DNA from: an uncultured Shimia sp.
GTDB taxonomy: Bacteria; Pseudomonadota; Alphaproteobacteria; Rhodobacterales; Rhodobacteraceae
DNA length: 64,000 nucleotides
Assembly: GCF_947498095.1 (NCBI RefSeq)
Contig: NZ_CANMJE010000001.1
Coordinates: 62,001-126,000, forward strand
Reading direction: 5' to 3'
Each line of letters starts with the position of its first letter. The first letter of the stretch is position 1. The notes beneath the pieces are model-generated. The model was not told where the DNA came from, did no database searches, and saw only the letters and a list, made by a program, of their open reading frames with translations. This document shows positions 17,297 to 26,013 of this stretch, piece by piece. Position numbers and translations under genes: made by a program.

Positions 17297-18280
17297 TTAG
17301 TCCACTTTCAGAACGATCTTGCCGATGTGCCCGCTGGATTCCATCCGCGAATGTGCTGCGGCGGCCATCTCCAAGGGAAACTCGCTGTCCATCACCGGAG
17401 CGATGCGACCGGAGTCGAGCATTGGCCAAACCCGTTCATGAAGTTCCGCCGCAATGCGCGCCTTGGCCAGATCACTTTGTGGACGCAAGGTTGAGCCGGT
17501 CACTGTCAATCGCCGTGTCATGATCTGGGCAAAGTTCAACTCAACCTTCGGCCCCGACAGAAACGCGATCTGAACCAATCGGCCATCATCTGCCAGCGCT
17601 TTGATATTGCGCGGAATATAGGGACCGCCGACCATGTCTAGGATCAGATTGGCGCCACCCTCAGCCCGCAACACGTCGACAAAATCTTCATCACGGTAGT
17701 TAATCGCACGCTCCGCGCCCAGCTCCAGACAGGCCGCACATTTCTCATCCGACCCGGCAGTTGCAAAGACGCGCGCGCCAAAGACATTGGCCAGTTGAAT
17801 AGCGGTTGTGCCAATCCCGCTTGACCCGCCATGAACCAGAAATCGTTCTCCGGCTTGCAAGCGACCGCGGGAAAACACGTTGGACCAGACCGTGAAATAG
17901 GTTTCGGGAAGACAGGCGGCCTCTTTCAGCCCCATTCCTTCCGGGATCGGCAGACAATGCGCTGCGGGCGTCAGAACGTATTCTGCATAGCCACCACCTG
18001 GCAACAGTGCACAGACCTCATCCCCCTCGGCCCATTCCGTAACGCCCGGCCCTACGGCGGCAATCTGTCCAGACGCCTCAAGCCCCGGCAAATCACTGGC
18101 CGTTGGCGGCGGAGCATAAGCGCCGGCACGTTGCAGTGCGTCCGGGCGATTGACCCCGGCATAAGCGACCTTGATCACGACTTCGCCAACACCGGGCTGC
18201 GGCATGGGCCGTTCCGCGATTTTCAAAACATCCGGCCCACCATGTTCGGTGATTTCAACTGCGCGCATGGTCTGGCTCAT
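17297..18280 (-). CDS. Zinc-independent NAD(P)H quinone oxidoreductase (MDR superfamily)
   Basis: A 327-residue medium-chain dehydrogenase/reductase of the zeta-crystallin/PIG3 type. The opening 'MRAVEITEHGGPDVLKI' and 'VAYAGVNRPDALQRAGAYAP' are typical. The NADPH-binding motif is 'LVHGGSSGIGTTAIQLA' near residue 147. No catalytic zinc-binding Cys/His set is present. It probably reduces quinones or enones using NADPH. It stands alone, convergent with the GntR gene. Confidence 0.92.
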   Translation of the reverse strand: MSQTMRAVEITEHGGPDVLKIAERPMPQPGVGEVVIKVAYAGVNRPDALQRAGAYAPPPTASDLPGLEASGQIAAVGPGVTEWAEGDEVCALLPGGGYAEYVLTPAAHCLPIPEGMGLKEAACLPETYFTVWSNVFSRGRLQAGERFLVHGGSSGIGTTAIQLANVFGARVFATAGSDEKCAACLELGAERAINYRDEDFVDVLRAEGGANLILDMVGGPYIPRNIKALADDGRLVQIAFLSGPKVELNFAQIMTRRLTVTGSTLRPQSDLAKARIAAELHERVWPMLDSGRIAPVMDSEFPLEMAAAAHSRMESSGHIGKIVLKVD

Positions 18281-18347
18281 GACCTGTCTCCCTGAACTAT
18301 CGTCGGCTCACACTTAGCACCCGCTGCAACGGGCGCAAACCACATCG

Positions 18348-18413
18348 CTTCATCTTGCAGAAATACTTTGGGGTGAATGAGCGCCATCGGCCCTCAGAGG
18401 GGCAACGCCCCTG
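18348..18413 (-). repeat. Dispersed intergenic repeat, copy C
   Basis: Read on the minus strand it has a GGGGCGTTGCCCC hairpin followed, after about 25 bases, by CCCCAAAGTATTTCTGCAAG and ATGAAG. The same order (GC-rich hairpin, CCCCGxxxTATTT, a CAA-rich purine tail) recurs at 29785, 45963 and in part at 41966. It is always intergenic. Another short hairpin, TCGCAT/ATGCGA, follows at 18454-18470. Confidence 0.55.
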
Positions 18414-18484
18414 TCAGGCTCAGCTCTGCTGAGCCATGCCCAACGAGGCCGTTTCGCATCTCCGATGCGATCGAGGTGGGAGAG

Positions 18485-19159
18485 CTACCCCCGCCAGCTA
18501 CCGGGCATGTCGCCACGTGGCCCCGGTTTCTTGATACGCTCAAGCGCCGACAGCGGCCCTTGCATCAACTTGCCCATGGGGCTTGCCTTGAACTGCGCCT
18601 TGGCCTTTTCAAACTGCATGACATTCTCGATGCGCCGATCCAGGAATTCCCAAGTGGCTTGGCTGTCTTCACTGACGTCGCCCAACCAATAGAGCACGGT
18701 CGAGCCATACACACCGGACAGCGTTGCGCGTTTGGTATACCAATTGAAGTCCTCAGACGTGTCACCCAAGGCTGTCCAGATCGCGTCACATGTACCCCAG
18801 ATCAGTTCAGCTCCTGTGCCGGCATATTGAGGCAAAGCAAAAAGCGCCGACCCCCGACGCACAGTTTCCTTGTCCTCAACCGCCTCAAGGCGAAACCTGA
18901 CCAATGCTGCGACCTTCTCGGAATAGCGCAACTCCGAGACATCTTCGGTTTCAAACCGAGCCAACATCGCCGCATCGCCACGTTTGTGATAGGCCACCGC
19001 CAGATCCACAGCCCCTCTGGGGCAGACTGCTTGCGCCAAGACATCAGACACGCCCGATTCGGCAATCGCCGCCTTGAATGTGGTCTCGGACCAGCCATCA
19101 AAAACCACATACGAAAGCGCAGCATCCAGCAGTTTTTCCTTTGGGTCAGACGTGGTCAT
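18485..19159 (-). CDS. COQ9-family protein
   Basis: A 224-residue homologue of COQ9, a lipid-binding accessory protein of ubiquinone synthesis. The family is also known as 'rpsU-divergently transcribed protein', which is exactly the context here. The N-terminal part ('LLDAALSYVVFDGWSETTF') looks like a TetR helix-turn-helix relic, as in COQ9. The C-terminal half has the conserved 'YWLGDVSEDSQATWEFLDRRI' (first 20 residues cited are the key ones: WLGD and FLDRRI). It shares its promoter region with rpsU. Confidence 0.9.
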   Translation of the reverse strand: MTTSDPKEKLLDAALSYVVFDGWSETTFKAAIAESGVSDVLAQAVCPRGAVDLAVAYHKRGDAAMLARFETEDVSELRYSEKVAALVRFRLEAVEDKETVRRGSALFALPQYAGTGAELIWGTCDAIWTALGDTSEDFNWYTKRATLSGVYGSTVLYWLGDVSEDSQATWEFLDRRIENVMQFEKAKAQFKASPMGKLMQGPLSALERIKKPGPRGDMPGSWRG

Positions 19160-19187
19160 GCGACTCTCCTTGCGTTGCCCTGCATAC

Positions 19188-19216
19188 TAGACAAACAATT
19201 CGGGCTTTGCTATACG
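19188..19216 (+). promoter_or_regulatory. Sigma-70-type promoter of rpsU
   Basis: TAGACA at 19188-19193 and TATACG at 19211-19216 are spaced by 17 bp, close to the vegetative consensus. The distance to the rpsU start (19269) leaves a leader of about 45 bases. Confidence 0.6.
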
Positions 19217-19268
19217 GCGCCTTCCTGCAAATCCTTGCAACTCAACTTAGAAAGGTGGTGAAAACCAC

Positions 19269-19475
19269 ATGCAGGTTAGTGTTCGCGACAACAACGTCGA
19301 TCAGGCGCTTCGTGCCCTGAAGAAAAAGCTACAGCGTGAAGGTGTCTTCCGTGAAATGAAGCTCAAGCAGCATTTCGAGAAGCCATCCGAGAAAAAAGCA
19401 CGTGAGAAAGCTGAAGCGATCCGCCGTGCCCGTAAACTGGCACGTAAGAAAGCCCAGCGCGAAGGTATGCTCTAA
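19269..19475 (+). CDS. rpsU: 30S ribosomal protein S21
   Basis: A 68-residue basic ribosomal protein. '[20 protein letters not shown]' is the standard S21 N-terminus, and the Lys/Arg-rich end ([15 protein letters not shown]) binds 16S rRNA. AAAGGTGGTG gives a strong ribosome binding site. It is divergent from the COQ9-family gene and closed by a terminator. Confidence 0.98.
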   Translation: MQVSVRDNNVDQALRALKKKLQREGVFREMKLKQHFEKPSEKKAREKAEAIRRARKLARKKAQREGML

Positions 19476-19504
19476 GCACCTTCAGCTTTGGACACCAAAG
19501 TTAG

Positions 19505-19543
19505 ACGACCCCCGTGGCCCAGCCTCGGGGGTTTGTCGTTTTT
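19505..19543 (+). terminator. Rho-independent terminator after rpsU
   Basis: ACGACCCCCG pairs with CGGGGGTTTGTCGT across a loop, followed by TTTTT. It lies 30 bp after the rpsU stop, facing the end of the helicase gene. Confidence 0.75.
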
Positions 19544-19562
19544 GGGACCCCGAACTAGAGAG

Positions 19563-21566
19563 TTAGGATGGGCGTCCACCACCGCGTTTTGCAGCTTTGC
19601 GCTCTTTGGCTTTAGCTTCGGCACGGGCGCGGTTCTTTTTGCTGTTGGCTTTGCCCTTGGGTGGAGGTGGGCCTTTTGGCTTGCCACCTGGTTTACCGCT
19701 CGGTGATCCCGATTGTGCCGGCTTGCCATCATCGCTACGACGACGTGCAGGACCATGACCACCATCGCCAGCCGGTGCATATGTCGACGTCTTTTTGTAC
19801 GGCTTTTTATCTTTTGGCTTGTCCGATGGCTTTGGCTTTTTGGTGCGTGGCTCGGGGGCATCGTTCCAATCAATCGGCGCGCTTGATTTCGACTTAGCTG
19901 CGCGTTTCTTCGGTGAATCGCCTTCATCTGAACGCTGCCCGCGATGGGATTTTGGTTTACCTTTGCCTTTGAACTCAGGGCGCGCAGGACGGTCCAGAAC
20001 CGGTGCTTTATCCAGTTGGGTCAAGGCGGCCCCGCCTTCAACCTTCATGCCTTCACCAATCGCATTCAGGAAGCCGGGCACACTGGATTTTTTGATTTCA
20101 ACGTATGACTGATCATACTGAATGCGGATCGCACCGATGTCATCTTTGTTCAGGTTACCCGCCTTGCAGAGCATTGGTAATAGGCGGCCGGGAACGGCTT
20201 CAGCCTTGCGGCCTCCAGCGATTGAGAACCAGACACTGGGACCAAATTCTTTGCGGGGCGCCGGCTTGGCATCTACGTCCTGCAACTCTTCCGGGGCGGT
20301 ATGCGCATTGCGGTAGAGAGCGAGGTATGCCGTGGCAAGTTGCTCCGCACTGAAACTTTCAACCAGTTTTTGAACAGTCGACCCTTCGGTTTCCGGAGAA
20401 ATCGCTGTCCAGACGGGGTCAGCCAGCATGCGCTCTTCGTCGCGCGCCTTGACGTCCTCAGCCGAAGGACCGCCTGTCCATTCGGCCTTTAGTTTTGCCC
20501 CAGTCAGGATGCGCTCGGCCTTGCGACGCACCTTTTTGGTGACAATCAAGGCGCTAACACCTTTGCGGCCCGCCCGTCCGGTGCGTCCGGAACGGTGCAG
20601 CAGTGTTTCGTGGTTCGATGGCAGCTCAGCATGCACCACCAGATCCAGGTTCGGCAGGTCGATCCCGCGCGCGGCCACGTCGGTCGCAACACAAACCTGC
20701 GCGCGCCCATCCCGCATCGCCTGAAGTGCGTGGGTGCGTTCTGCCTGAGACAATTCCCCGGACAGCGCAACGACTTGAAAGCCTCGGTTCGACAGCCGTG
20801 TCGTCAAGCGATTGACCATCGCGCGCGTGTTGCCAAAGACAATGGCGTTCGGGGCCTCATAAAACCGCAGCGTGTTGATAACCGCATTGTCGACATCCCG
20901 GTCGGCAACCATCATCGCCCGATATTCAATGTCGGCGTGCTGACCCTCTTCCGACTTGGTGACAACCCGAATGGCGTCGCGCTGATAGTTCTTGGCAAGA
21001 TGTGTAATGGATTTCGGAACAGTTGCAGAAAACAGCAAGGTTTGGCGATCTTCCGGTGCCTCGCCGAGGATGAACTCAAGGTCTTCGCGAAACCCAAGGT
21101 CAAGCATCTCATCTGCTTCATCCAGAACGACCGCCCGCAACCCACTCAGATCGATTGAGCCACGCATGATGTGGTCGCGCAAACGGCCTGGTGTGGCGAC
21201 GACAATGTGCGCACCCCGCGCTAGAGCGCGGCGTTCATCACGCATGTCCATACCACCGACGCAGGACGCCAGATGCGCACCAGCCTTGGCGTAAAGCCAG
21301 GCAAGCTCACGCTTCACCTGCAATGCCAATTCGCGCGTCGGCGCGATAACCAGAGCCAAAGGTGCACCGGCCGGATCAAACGTGTCCCCATCTTGCAAGA
21401 GGGTCGGAGCGATGCTGAGGCCGAAGCCCACAGTTTTGCCTGACCCGGTCTGAGCCGACACCAAAAGGTCCGCCCCCTCGTATTCAGGATTCAGCACCGC
21501 CTCTTGGACAGGTGTCAGTTTTTCATATCCACGTGCATCCAGCGCGTCACGGAGAGCTTGTTTCAA
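19563..21566 (-). CDS. DEAD-box RNA helicase with DbpA-like RNA-binding domain
   Basis: An ATP-dependent RNA helicase of 667 residues with Q motif ('GYEKLTPVQEAVL'), Walker A 'SAQTGSGKT', 'APTRELALQ', 'ATPGRLRD', DEADEML, 'LFSATVP' and 'HRSGRTGRAG'. A DbpA-type RNA-binding domain ('VWFSIAGGRKAEAVPGRLLP') follows near residue 460. The last 130 residues are a Lys/Pro/Gly-rich tail. The frame is open another 324 bases upstream, but that part is not protein-like. TTG 21566 ('LKQALRDAL') is chosen as start, with GAAAAGAAG before it. It probably acts in ribosome assembly or cold-adapted RNA remodelling. Confidence 0.88.
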   Translation of the reverse strand: MKQALRDALDARGYEKLTPVQEAVLNPEYEGADLLVSAQTGSGKTVGFGLSIAPTLLQDGDTFDPAGAPLALVIAPTRELALQVKRELAWLYAKAGAHLASCVGGMDMRDERRALARGAHIVVATPGRLRDHIMRGSIDLSGLRAVVLDEADEMLDLGFREDLEFILGEAPEDRQTLLFSATVPKSITHLAKNYQRDAIRVVTKSEEGQHADIEYRAMMVADRDVDNAVINTLRFYEAPNAIVFGNTRAMVNRLTTRLSNRGFQVVALSGELSQAERTHALQAMRDGRAQVCVATDVAARGIDLPNLDLVVHAELPSNHETLLHRSGRTGRAGRKGVSALIVTKKVRRKAERILTGAKLKAEWTGGPSAEDVKARDEERMLADPVWTAISPETEGSTVQKLVESFSAEQLATAYLALYRNAHTAPEELQDVDAKPAPRKEFGPSVWFSIAGGRKAEAVPGRLLPMLCKAGNLNKDDIGAIRIQYDQSYVEIKKSSVPGFLNAIGEGMKVEGGAALTQLDKAPVLDRPARPEFKGKGKPKSHRGQRSDEGDSPKKRAAKSKSSAPIDWNDAPEPRTKKPKPSDKPKDKKPYKKTSTYAPAGDGGHGPARRRSDDGKPAQSGSPSGKPGGKPKGPPPPKGKANSKKNRARAEAKAKERKAAKRGGGRPS

Positions 21567-22105
21567 AGCGATGTCTTCTTTTCGGATTAAGTACCGACAC
21601 CTAAGGGGTTCGACGGGAAAGACCCACCATCCTTGTGCCGCATAAGAGAAGTAGGGGCCGCTCCTAGACCAATTGAAATGGAATGTATAGCTCTGCTTTT
21701 CTAACCACGAGGCGCTCATCCCTCTTAAAAGGCGGGATCGTGGCATAAGACAAGAAGCAAGCCCTGCGATCTTCGCATGCGCCCTTTGCCGTGTGTAGCC
21801 CGCAAGATAGACCATCTTTTGGCGCAAAACTGTTGGACACTCTTGTTCGTGTGACGATCGAAAAATTCGTGAAATTTCGCACAAAAACATTCGAAAAGCG
21901 GCAGATATAGACGAAAAAGCCGCAACTTTTTTGAAGATAACGGCCTAAAATTAAGTCCATATGAAAAAGTAAATAGGACCAGTTTATCGTAAAAGTTGCG
22001 TTCAGTTCTTCAGTGTACTCTGGGGATATTGCCCAACAAACAGAGCGCGTTATTGGCGAACACCCGACCCTTCCTGCCCCTTTTCAAGGAACCCAATTTC
22101 GCAGG

Positions 22106-22118
22106 AATTGGCCCAATT
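22106..22118. promoter_or_regulatory. Palindrome upstream of uspA
   Basis: AATTGGCCCAATT, a perfect 6+1+6 inverted repeat, lies 106 bp upstream of uspA. A regulator-binding site is possible; none is assigned. Confidence 0.3.
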
Positions 22119-22154
22119 TGGAATTTCAAACTGCTGCTTTATTAAGCAAATCGT

Positions 22155-22166
22155 CGCAAATTTGCG
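22155..22166. promoter_or_regulatory. Palindrome just upstream of uspA
   Basis: CGCAAATTTGCG is a perfect 12-bp palindrome 57 bp before the uspA start codon. Its place suits an operator or an upstream activation site. Confidence 0.3.
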
Positions 22167-22223
22167 CAACCTGCCGTAAGGTCACCCCAGAAAACAAAAA
22201 CCAACAGTGAGAAAGGAACAGCA

Positions 22224-22658
22224 ATGTCGAACTCCGTATTACTGGCCATTGATGGCAGTCCAGGCGGGGAACGAGCACTCAGCTACGCGATGGAACGCGC
22301 TAAGCTGGGAGGGGCTAAACTGATCGTGGCATACGTCATCGAATGGTCCCAGTACTCGTTCAACACGCCAGAAGAAAATGCTGAACGGCATAAACGCCGT
22401 GAACAGGAAATCTCGAGGGCGACAGACACAATTGTGCAGCCTGCCGCTGACAAACTGAATGCGGCTGGAATTGACTGCGAAACCATCGTGACCCACGGGC
22501 CGCCCGCTGAGACCATCATTCGGCTGGCCGAAAAACATGGCGTCGCGCAGATCGTCATTGGTCGTCGCGGTCAGTCCGGCATCAAAGCACTGTTGTTCGG
22601 TAGTGTGGCTGGGAACCTAATTCAGACATCACCGGTACCGGTCGTCGTTGTTCCCTAA
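22224..22658 (+). CDS. Universal stress protein, UspA family
   Basis: A 144-residue cytoplasmic nucleotide-binding protein. 'VLLAIDGSPGGERALSYAM' begins the fold, and the ATP-binding motif G-2X-G-9X-G(S) is visible in 'GRRGQSGIKALLFGSVAGN' near residue 114. GAAAGGA lies ahead of ATG 22224. The Na+/alanine symporter starts 40 bp after its stop, so the two may be co-transcribed. Its specific stress role is unknown. Confidence 0.95.
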   Translation: MSNSVLLAIDGSPGGERALSYAMERAKLGGAKLIVAYVIEWSQYSFNTPEENAERHKRREQEISRATDTIVQPAADKLNAAGIDCETIVTHGPPAETIIRLAEKHGVAQIVIGRRGQSGIKALLFGSVAGNLIQTSPVPVVVVP

Positions 22659-22698
22659 GAACGGCATTCACCCACAACCAAAAAAATCGGGGACAGAA

Positions 22699-24201
22699 AT
22701 GATTAGATTTATTTGGGCAGTTCTTGCCATGACACTTCTCGCATTACCCGCTCATGCAGGTTTTGACGAGACTATCAACGCCGCCACGGCACCTATTGCC
22801 AGCGCAATTGGTGCGTTTGTATTCTTCAAAATTCAGGTCTTTGGAGCGCAGCTTCCACTTGTTGTTCTTTGGCTGGTCATTGGCGCTGTGTTTTTCACCT
22901 TTTACATGGGGTTCGTGAACGTTCGCGGTTTCAAACATGCGATCCAACTGGTTCGCGGCGACTATGCAGACCCCGACAGCCCTGGTGAGGTTTCCCACTT
23001 TCAAGCTTTGGCCACTGCCGTTTCGGGCACCGTTGGGATTGGTAACATTGGCGGTGTTGCCGTTGCTGTAACTATCGGTGGCGCAGGTGCAACCTTTTGG
23101 CTGATCGTTGCAGGGTTCCTCGGCATGTCGACCAAGTTCGTGGAATGTACGCTCGGGGTAAAGTACCGCCAGGAAAACCCGGATGGGTCCGTTTCAGGTG
23201 GTCCGATGTACTACATGAAAAAAGGCTTTGAAGAGCGCGGCATGAGCGGCTTCGGCAAGTTCATGGGGACATTCTACGCGATCGGCATCTTTGTTGGCGC
23301 CTTGGGTATCGGCAACATGTTCCAATCCAACCAGGCCTATGTTCAGCTAAATACGGTCGCGGGTGGAGCCCTTGACGGAATGGGGTGGCTTGTTGGTCTG
23401 ATTCTTGCGGCCGTCGTGTTTGCAGTGATCATCGGTGGTATCAAATCCATTGCACGTGTGACTGAAAAGATCGTGCCCTTTATGGCGGTCTTCTACTGCT
23501 TCTTCGCGATTGTCGTGATCCTGATGAACTTCACCTCGATCCCCGCAGCCATCGGCAACATATTCGCAGGTGCCTTTACAGGCGCAGGCGTACAAGGCGG
23601 TGCAATCGGGGCGCTGATCATTGGTTTCCAACGGGCCGTGTTCTCAAACGAAGCGGGTATTGGCTCTGCCTCAATCGCACACGCAGCGGTGCGCACACCG
23701 GAGCCGGTGACTGAAGGATACGTTTCACTGTTGGAACCTTTCATCGACACTATCGTAATCTGTACCATCACCGCTCTGGTCATTGGCACATCTCAGGTCG
23801 CCGACCCCAACTTTGCCGGTGATGCAACAGGCGTGGCCATGACTTCGGCTGCCTTTGAACGCCAAATCGGTTGGTTCCCACTGCCATTGGCATTTGGTGC
23901 GCTGCTTTTTGCCTTCTCGACCATGATTTCGTGGTCCTACTATGGGCTTAAGGGTTGGACCTATCTGTTTGGCGAAGGCCAAATGGGTCAGACCATCTAC
24001 AAGCTGATGTTCTGCGCCTTTGTTGCCTTGGGTTGCATGGTTCAGCTTGGACCAATCCTGGATATCTCGGATGCACTGGTCTTCCTGATTTGTGTGCCAA
24101 ACATCCTGGGCCTCTACTTCCTGGCACCCATCGTCAAACGTGAGATGACCAACTATCTGGCGCGTCTCGACAGTGGGGAGATCAAGAAGTACACGCACTG
24201 A
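22699..24201 (+). CDS. Alanine/glycine:cation symporter (AGCS family)
   Basis: An inner-membrane Na+-coupled amino-acid importer of 500 residues. A signal-like first segment (MIRFIWAVLAMTLLALPAHA) precedes about eleven transmembrane helices. Family features include 'GNIGGVAVAVTIGGAGATFW', 'GGPMYYMKKG' and 'AVFSNEAGIGSASIAHAAV'. ATG 22699 follows GGGGACAG; an earlier in-frame ATG at 22648 overlaps uspA and is less likely. It probably imports alanine or glycine, which fits a neighbourhood of amine and amino-acid catabolism. A strong hairpin follows. Confidence 0.94.
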   Translation: MIRFIWAVLAMTLLALPAHAGFDETINAATAPIASAIGAFVFFKIQVFGAQLPLVVLWLVIGAVFFTFYMGFVNVRGFKHAIQLVRGDYADPDSPGEVSHFQALATAVSGTVGIGNIGGVAVAVTIGGAGATFWLIVAGFLGMSTKFVECTLGVKYRQENPDGSVSGGPMYYMKKGFEERGMSGFGKFMGTFYAIGIFVGALGIGNMFQSNQAYVQLNTVAGGALDGMGWLVGLILAAVVFAVIIGGIKSIARVTEKIVPFMAVFYCFFAIVVILMNFTSIPAAIGNIFAGAFTGAGVQGGAIGALIIGFQRAVFSNEAGIGSASIAHAAVRTPEPVTEGYVSLLEPFIDTIVICTITALVIGTSQVADPNFAGDATGVAMTSAAFERQIGWFPLPLAFGALLFAFSTMISWSYYGLKGWTYLFGEGQMGQTIYKLMFCAFVALGCMVQLGPILDISDALVFLICVPNILGLYFLAPIVKREMTNYLARLDSGEIKKYTH

Positions 24202-24220
24202 ACGGTGCTTCTAAACCTCG

Positions 24221-24251
24221 AATCCGCCCCGCACATTGTGTGGGGCGGATT
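24221..24251. terminator. Bidirectional terminator hairpin
   Basis: AATCCGCCCC and GGGGCGGATT form a perfect 10-bp stem around GCACATTGTGT. It lies between the convergent symporter and GlxA-like genes. There is no long T-run. Confidence 0.65.
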
Positions 24252-24268
24252 GCGTTGGGCCACCTCTT

Positions 24269-25213
24269 TCAGGTTAACGTCCGGCGCTGGTTCATTGGTG
24301 TGACGCCAAACGTTGCGCGGTAGACTCGCGAGAAATGCCCCGCGCTTTCGAAGCCACAAGCCAGCGCGACATCAATCACTGATGACTCTGTCTGCACCAA
24401 GAGATGACGGGCGCGTTCAAGGCGCAACTCCATGAAGTACTTTTTGGGCGATGTGTTCAGGTAACGACCAAAGAGCCGTTCAAGTTGCCGCGTCGAAATC
24501 CCGATTTCATCCGCAATTTCGGCGCCACTCAATGGGCTTTCGATGGTCTCTTGCATGCGAGCAATCGCCTTGACCAGATGCGGGTTACGCATGCCGCTGC
24601 GCGATTGCAACGAGACCTTTTGTTCCGCCGTGGATTCCCGAACTGCATTGTAAACCATCTGGTCTGCCACTGCGATAGAGAGGTCCGCGCCGTGGTCACG
24701 TTCGATCAGATGCAGCATAAGATCGGCAGTAGCCGTCCCACCCGAGGCAGTCATGTGTTTTTCGTCAGACACAAAGACATTGCGAACGAGGTTCACGTTA
24801 GGGAACTCCTCCATAAAGCTGTCGTGGTACTCCCAGTGGATCGCTGCCTTCATGTTGTCGAGCATCCCAGCCGCAGCCAAAACCCACCCCCCTGAACACA
24901 GGGCACCGATCTGCATTCCGTGCCGGCTAGCCTTTCGCAGAGCGCCAAGCAGTGCCGGCGTGATGTGCTCACGCATATTGATGCCTGAAAGGACAAACAA
25001 TTGATCGCTGATTGGCAGGTTCGAAACCCCATGCTCAACCAGAGTAATCGAGCCGTTGGAGCACATGGCACGGTCGCCATCAGCCGACGCCAAAGACCAT
25101 GTATAAAGCTCTTCACCGCTCACAAGATTGGCAATGCGCAACGGATCAATCGCGCATCCGAACGCGATATGCGTGAAATCTTCCACAAGCAGGAAACAGA
25201 AGTGCTGGGTCAT
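24269..25213 (-). CDS. GlxA-like AraC-family regulator with DJ-1/PfpI domain
   Basis: A transcription regulator of 314 residues. The N-terminal two thirds form a DJ-1/PfpI-like sensor with the nucleophile-elbow segment 'IGALCSGGWVLAAAGML' near residue 100. The C-terminal AraC helix-turn-helix pair runs from about 215 ('IADEIGISTRQLERLFGRYL' and 'ACGFESAGHFSRVYRATFG'). Members of this group (GbdR, CdhR, ArgR-type) control catabolism of quaternary amines and amino acids, which fits the surrounding genes. It is divergent from the GntR-led operon and 89 bp from it. Confidence 0.92.
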   Translation of the reverse strand: MTQHFCFLLVEDFTHIAFGCAIDPLRIANLVSGEELYTWSLASADGDRAMCSNGSITLVEHGVSNLPISDQLFVLSGINMREHITPALLGALRKASRHGMQIGALCSGGWVLAAAGMLDNMKAAIHWEYHDSFMEEFPNVNLVRNVFVSDEKHMTASGGTATADLMLHLIERDHGADLSIAVADQMVYNAVRESTAEQKVSLQSRSGMRNPHLVKAIARMQETIESPLSGAEIADEIGISTRQLERLFGRYLNTSPKKYFMELRLERARHLLVQTESSVIDVALACGFESAGHFSRVYRATFGVTPMNQRRTLT

Positions 25214-25246
25214 GTCGGTTGTTGTATCATTCGGGTCGGGATTTTT

Positions 25247-25268
25247 ATTGTATACATATTGTATTCAT
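25247..25268. promoter_or_regulatory. Tandem GntR operator candidate
   Basis: ATTGTATACAT (25247-25257) is followed directly by ATTGTATTCAT (25258-25268), an 11-bp tandem repeat with one mismatch. The first contains the palindrome TGTATACA, a typical core of GntR/FCD operators. A third partial copy, TTGTATCAT, is at 25222-25230. It lies between two divergent regulators, so it may control both. Confidence 0.5.
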
Positions 25269-25302
25269 GCAAAAACTTCGCACAAGTCAAGAGGGAGAAC
25301 GC

Positions 25303-26013
25303 ATGACCGATTCCACCAGATCCCGCAAAGAGAGGCTGGCGACACATCTCAGAAAGTCGATTCTGACGCTCGAACTGATGCCGGGATCAGATCTGGATGA
25401 AGTGCGGTTGAGCGAACAGTTTGCACTGTCACGCACGCCATTACGCGAGGTATTTCGCGACCTCGCAGGTGAAGGGTACCTTAGCCATCGCGCCAATCGC
25501 GGGGTGCGTGTCTCGGAGCTGTCTCACACAACGCTGCGGGCCTTCTTTCAGGCGGCACCAATGATCTACAGCGCGGTTTTGCAATTGGCGGCACTGAATG
25601 CCACGGCTGCACAGATCGACGCTTTAAAAGAAGTGCAGGCACGTTTTTTACAAGCGCTGAAAAGCGGCTCGGTCGCTGAACGATCGCTGGCAAACTACCG
25701 GTTTCACGAGATCACCGGCGAGATGTCAGGCAATCTCTATCTCTTGCCCTCGATGCAGCGCTTGTTGATTGACCACGCACGGATCGGAATGACGTTTTAC
25801 CGACCGCAAACGCAAGAGATGAGCAACAACCTTGGCACCGCGAGCAGCCACCACGATGCCATCATCGAAGCGATTGAATCCCGTAACGGCGAAGCCGCCG
25901 GTCGGCTCGCCATGGAGCACTGGCAGCTGTCGCGCAGCCAGATTGAAAGTTTCGTAATGCCCGACGGGCTGGACGCCCAATTGGGCCTCTATTCAGAGAA
26001 GAAATCCGCATGA
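25303..26013 (+). CDS. GntR-family regulator heading a catabolic operon
   Basis: A 236-residue FadR/FCD-type regulator. 'LELMPGSDLDEVRLSEQFAL' and 'SRTPLREVFRDLAGEGYL' form the winged helix-turn-helix. The C-terminal half is FCD-like ('NYRFHEITGEMSGNLYLLPS', 'SSHHDAIIEAI'). ATG 25303 follows GAGGGAGA. Its last four bases overlap the DapA-like gene, so it is in the same operon, and it probably binds the tandem site 35 bp upstream to control its own operon. Confidence 0.9.
   Translation: MTDSTRSRKERLATHLRKSILTLELMPGSDLDEVRLSEQFALSRTPLREVFRDLAGEGYLSHRANRGVRVSELSHTTLRAFFQAAPMIYSAVLQLAALNATAAQIDALKEVQARFLQALKSGSVAERSLANYRFHEITGEMSGNLYLLPSMQRLLIDHARIGMTFYRPQTQEMSNNLGTASSHHDAIIEAIESRNGEAAGRLAMEHWQLSRSQIESFVMPDGLDAQLGLYSEKKSA

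Larger units (their letters stand above)
21567..22223. other. 657-bp intergenic region, helicase/uspA divergent promoters
   Basis: An AT-rich gap between the divergent helicase and uspA genes. It has two perfect palindromes on the uspA side: AATTGGCCCAATT (22106-22118) and CGCAAATTTGCG (22155-22166). GCGGC/GCCGC at 21898-21923 followed by TTTTTT is a weak terminator-like hairpin on the plus strand. A 65-codon frame (22013-22210) has no ribosome binding site or family likeness and is not called. The helicase probably has a long 5' leader. No tRNA or known RNA gene is recognised. Confidence 0.5.

Noticed and set aside
21567..21890. In-frame extension of the helicase
   Set aside because: The sequence upstream of TTG 21566 is Trp/Tyr/Phe-rich and unlike helicase N-termini, and the conserved Q-motif region starts right after the TTG.
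22013..22210. 65-codon frame between helicase and uspA
   Set aside because: No ribosome binding site, no recognisable family, and it overlaps the palindromes of the promoter region.
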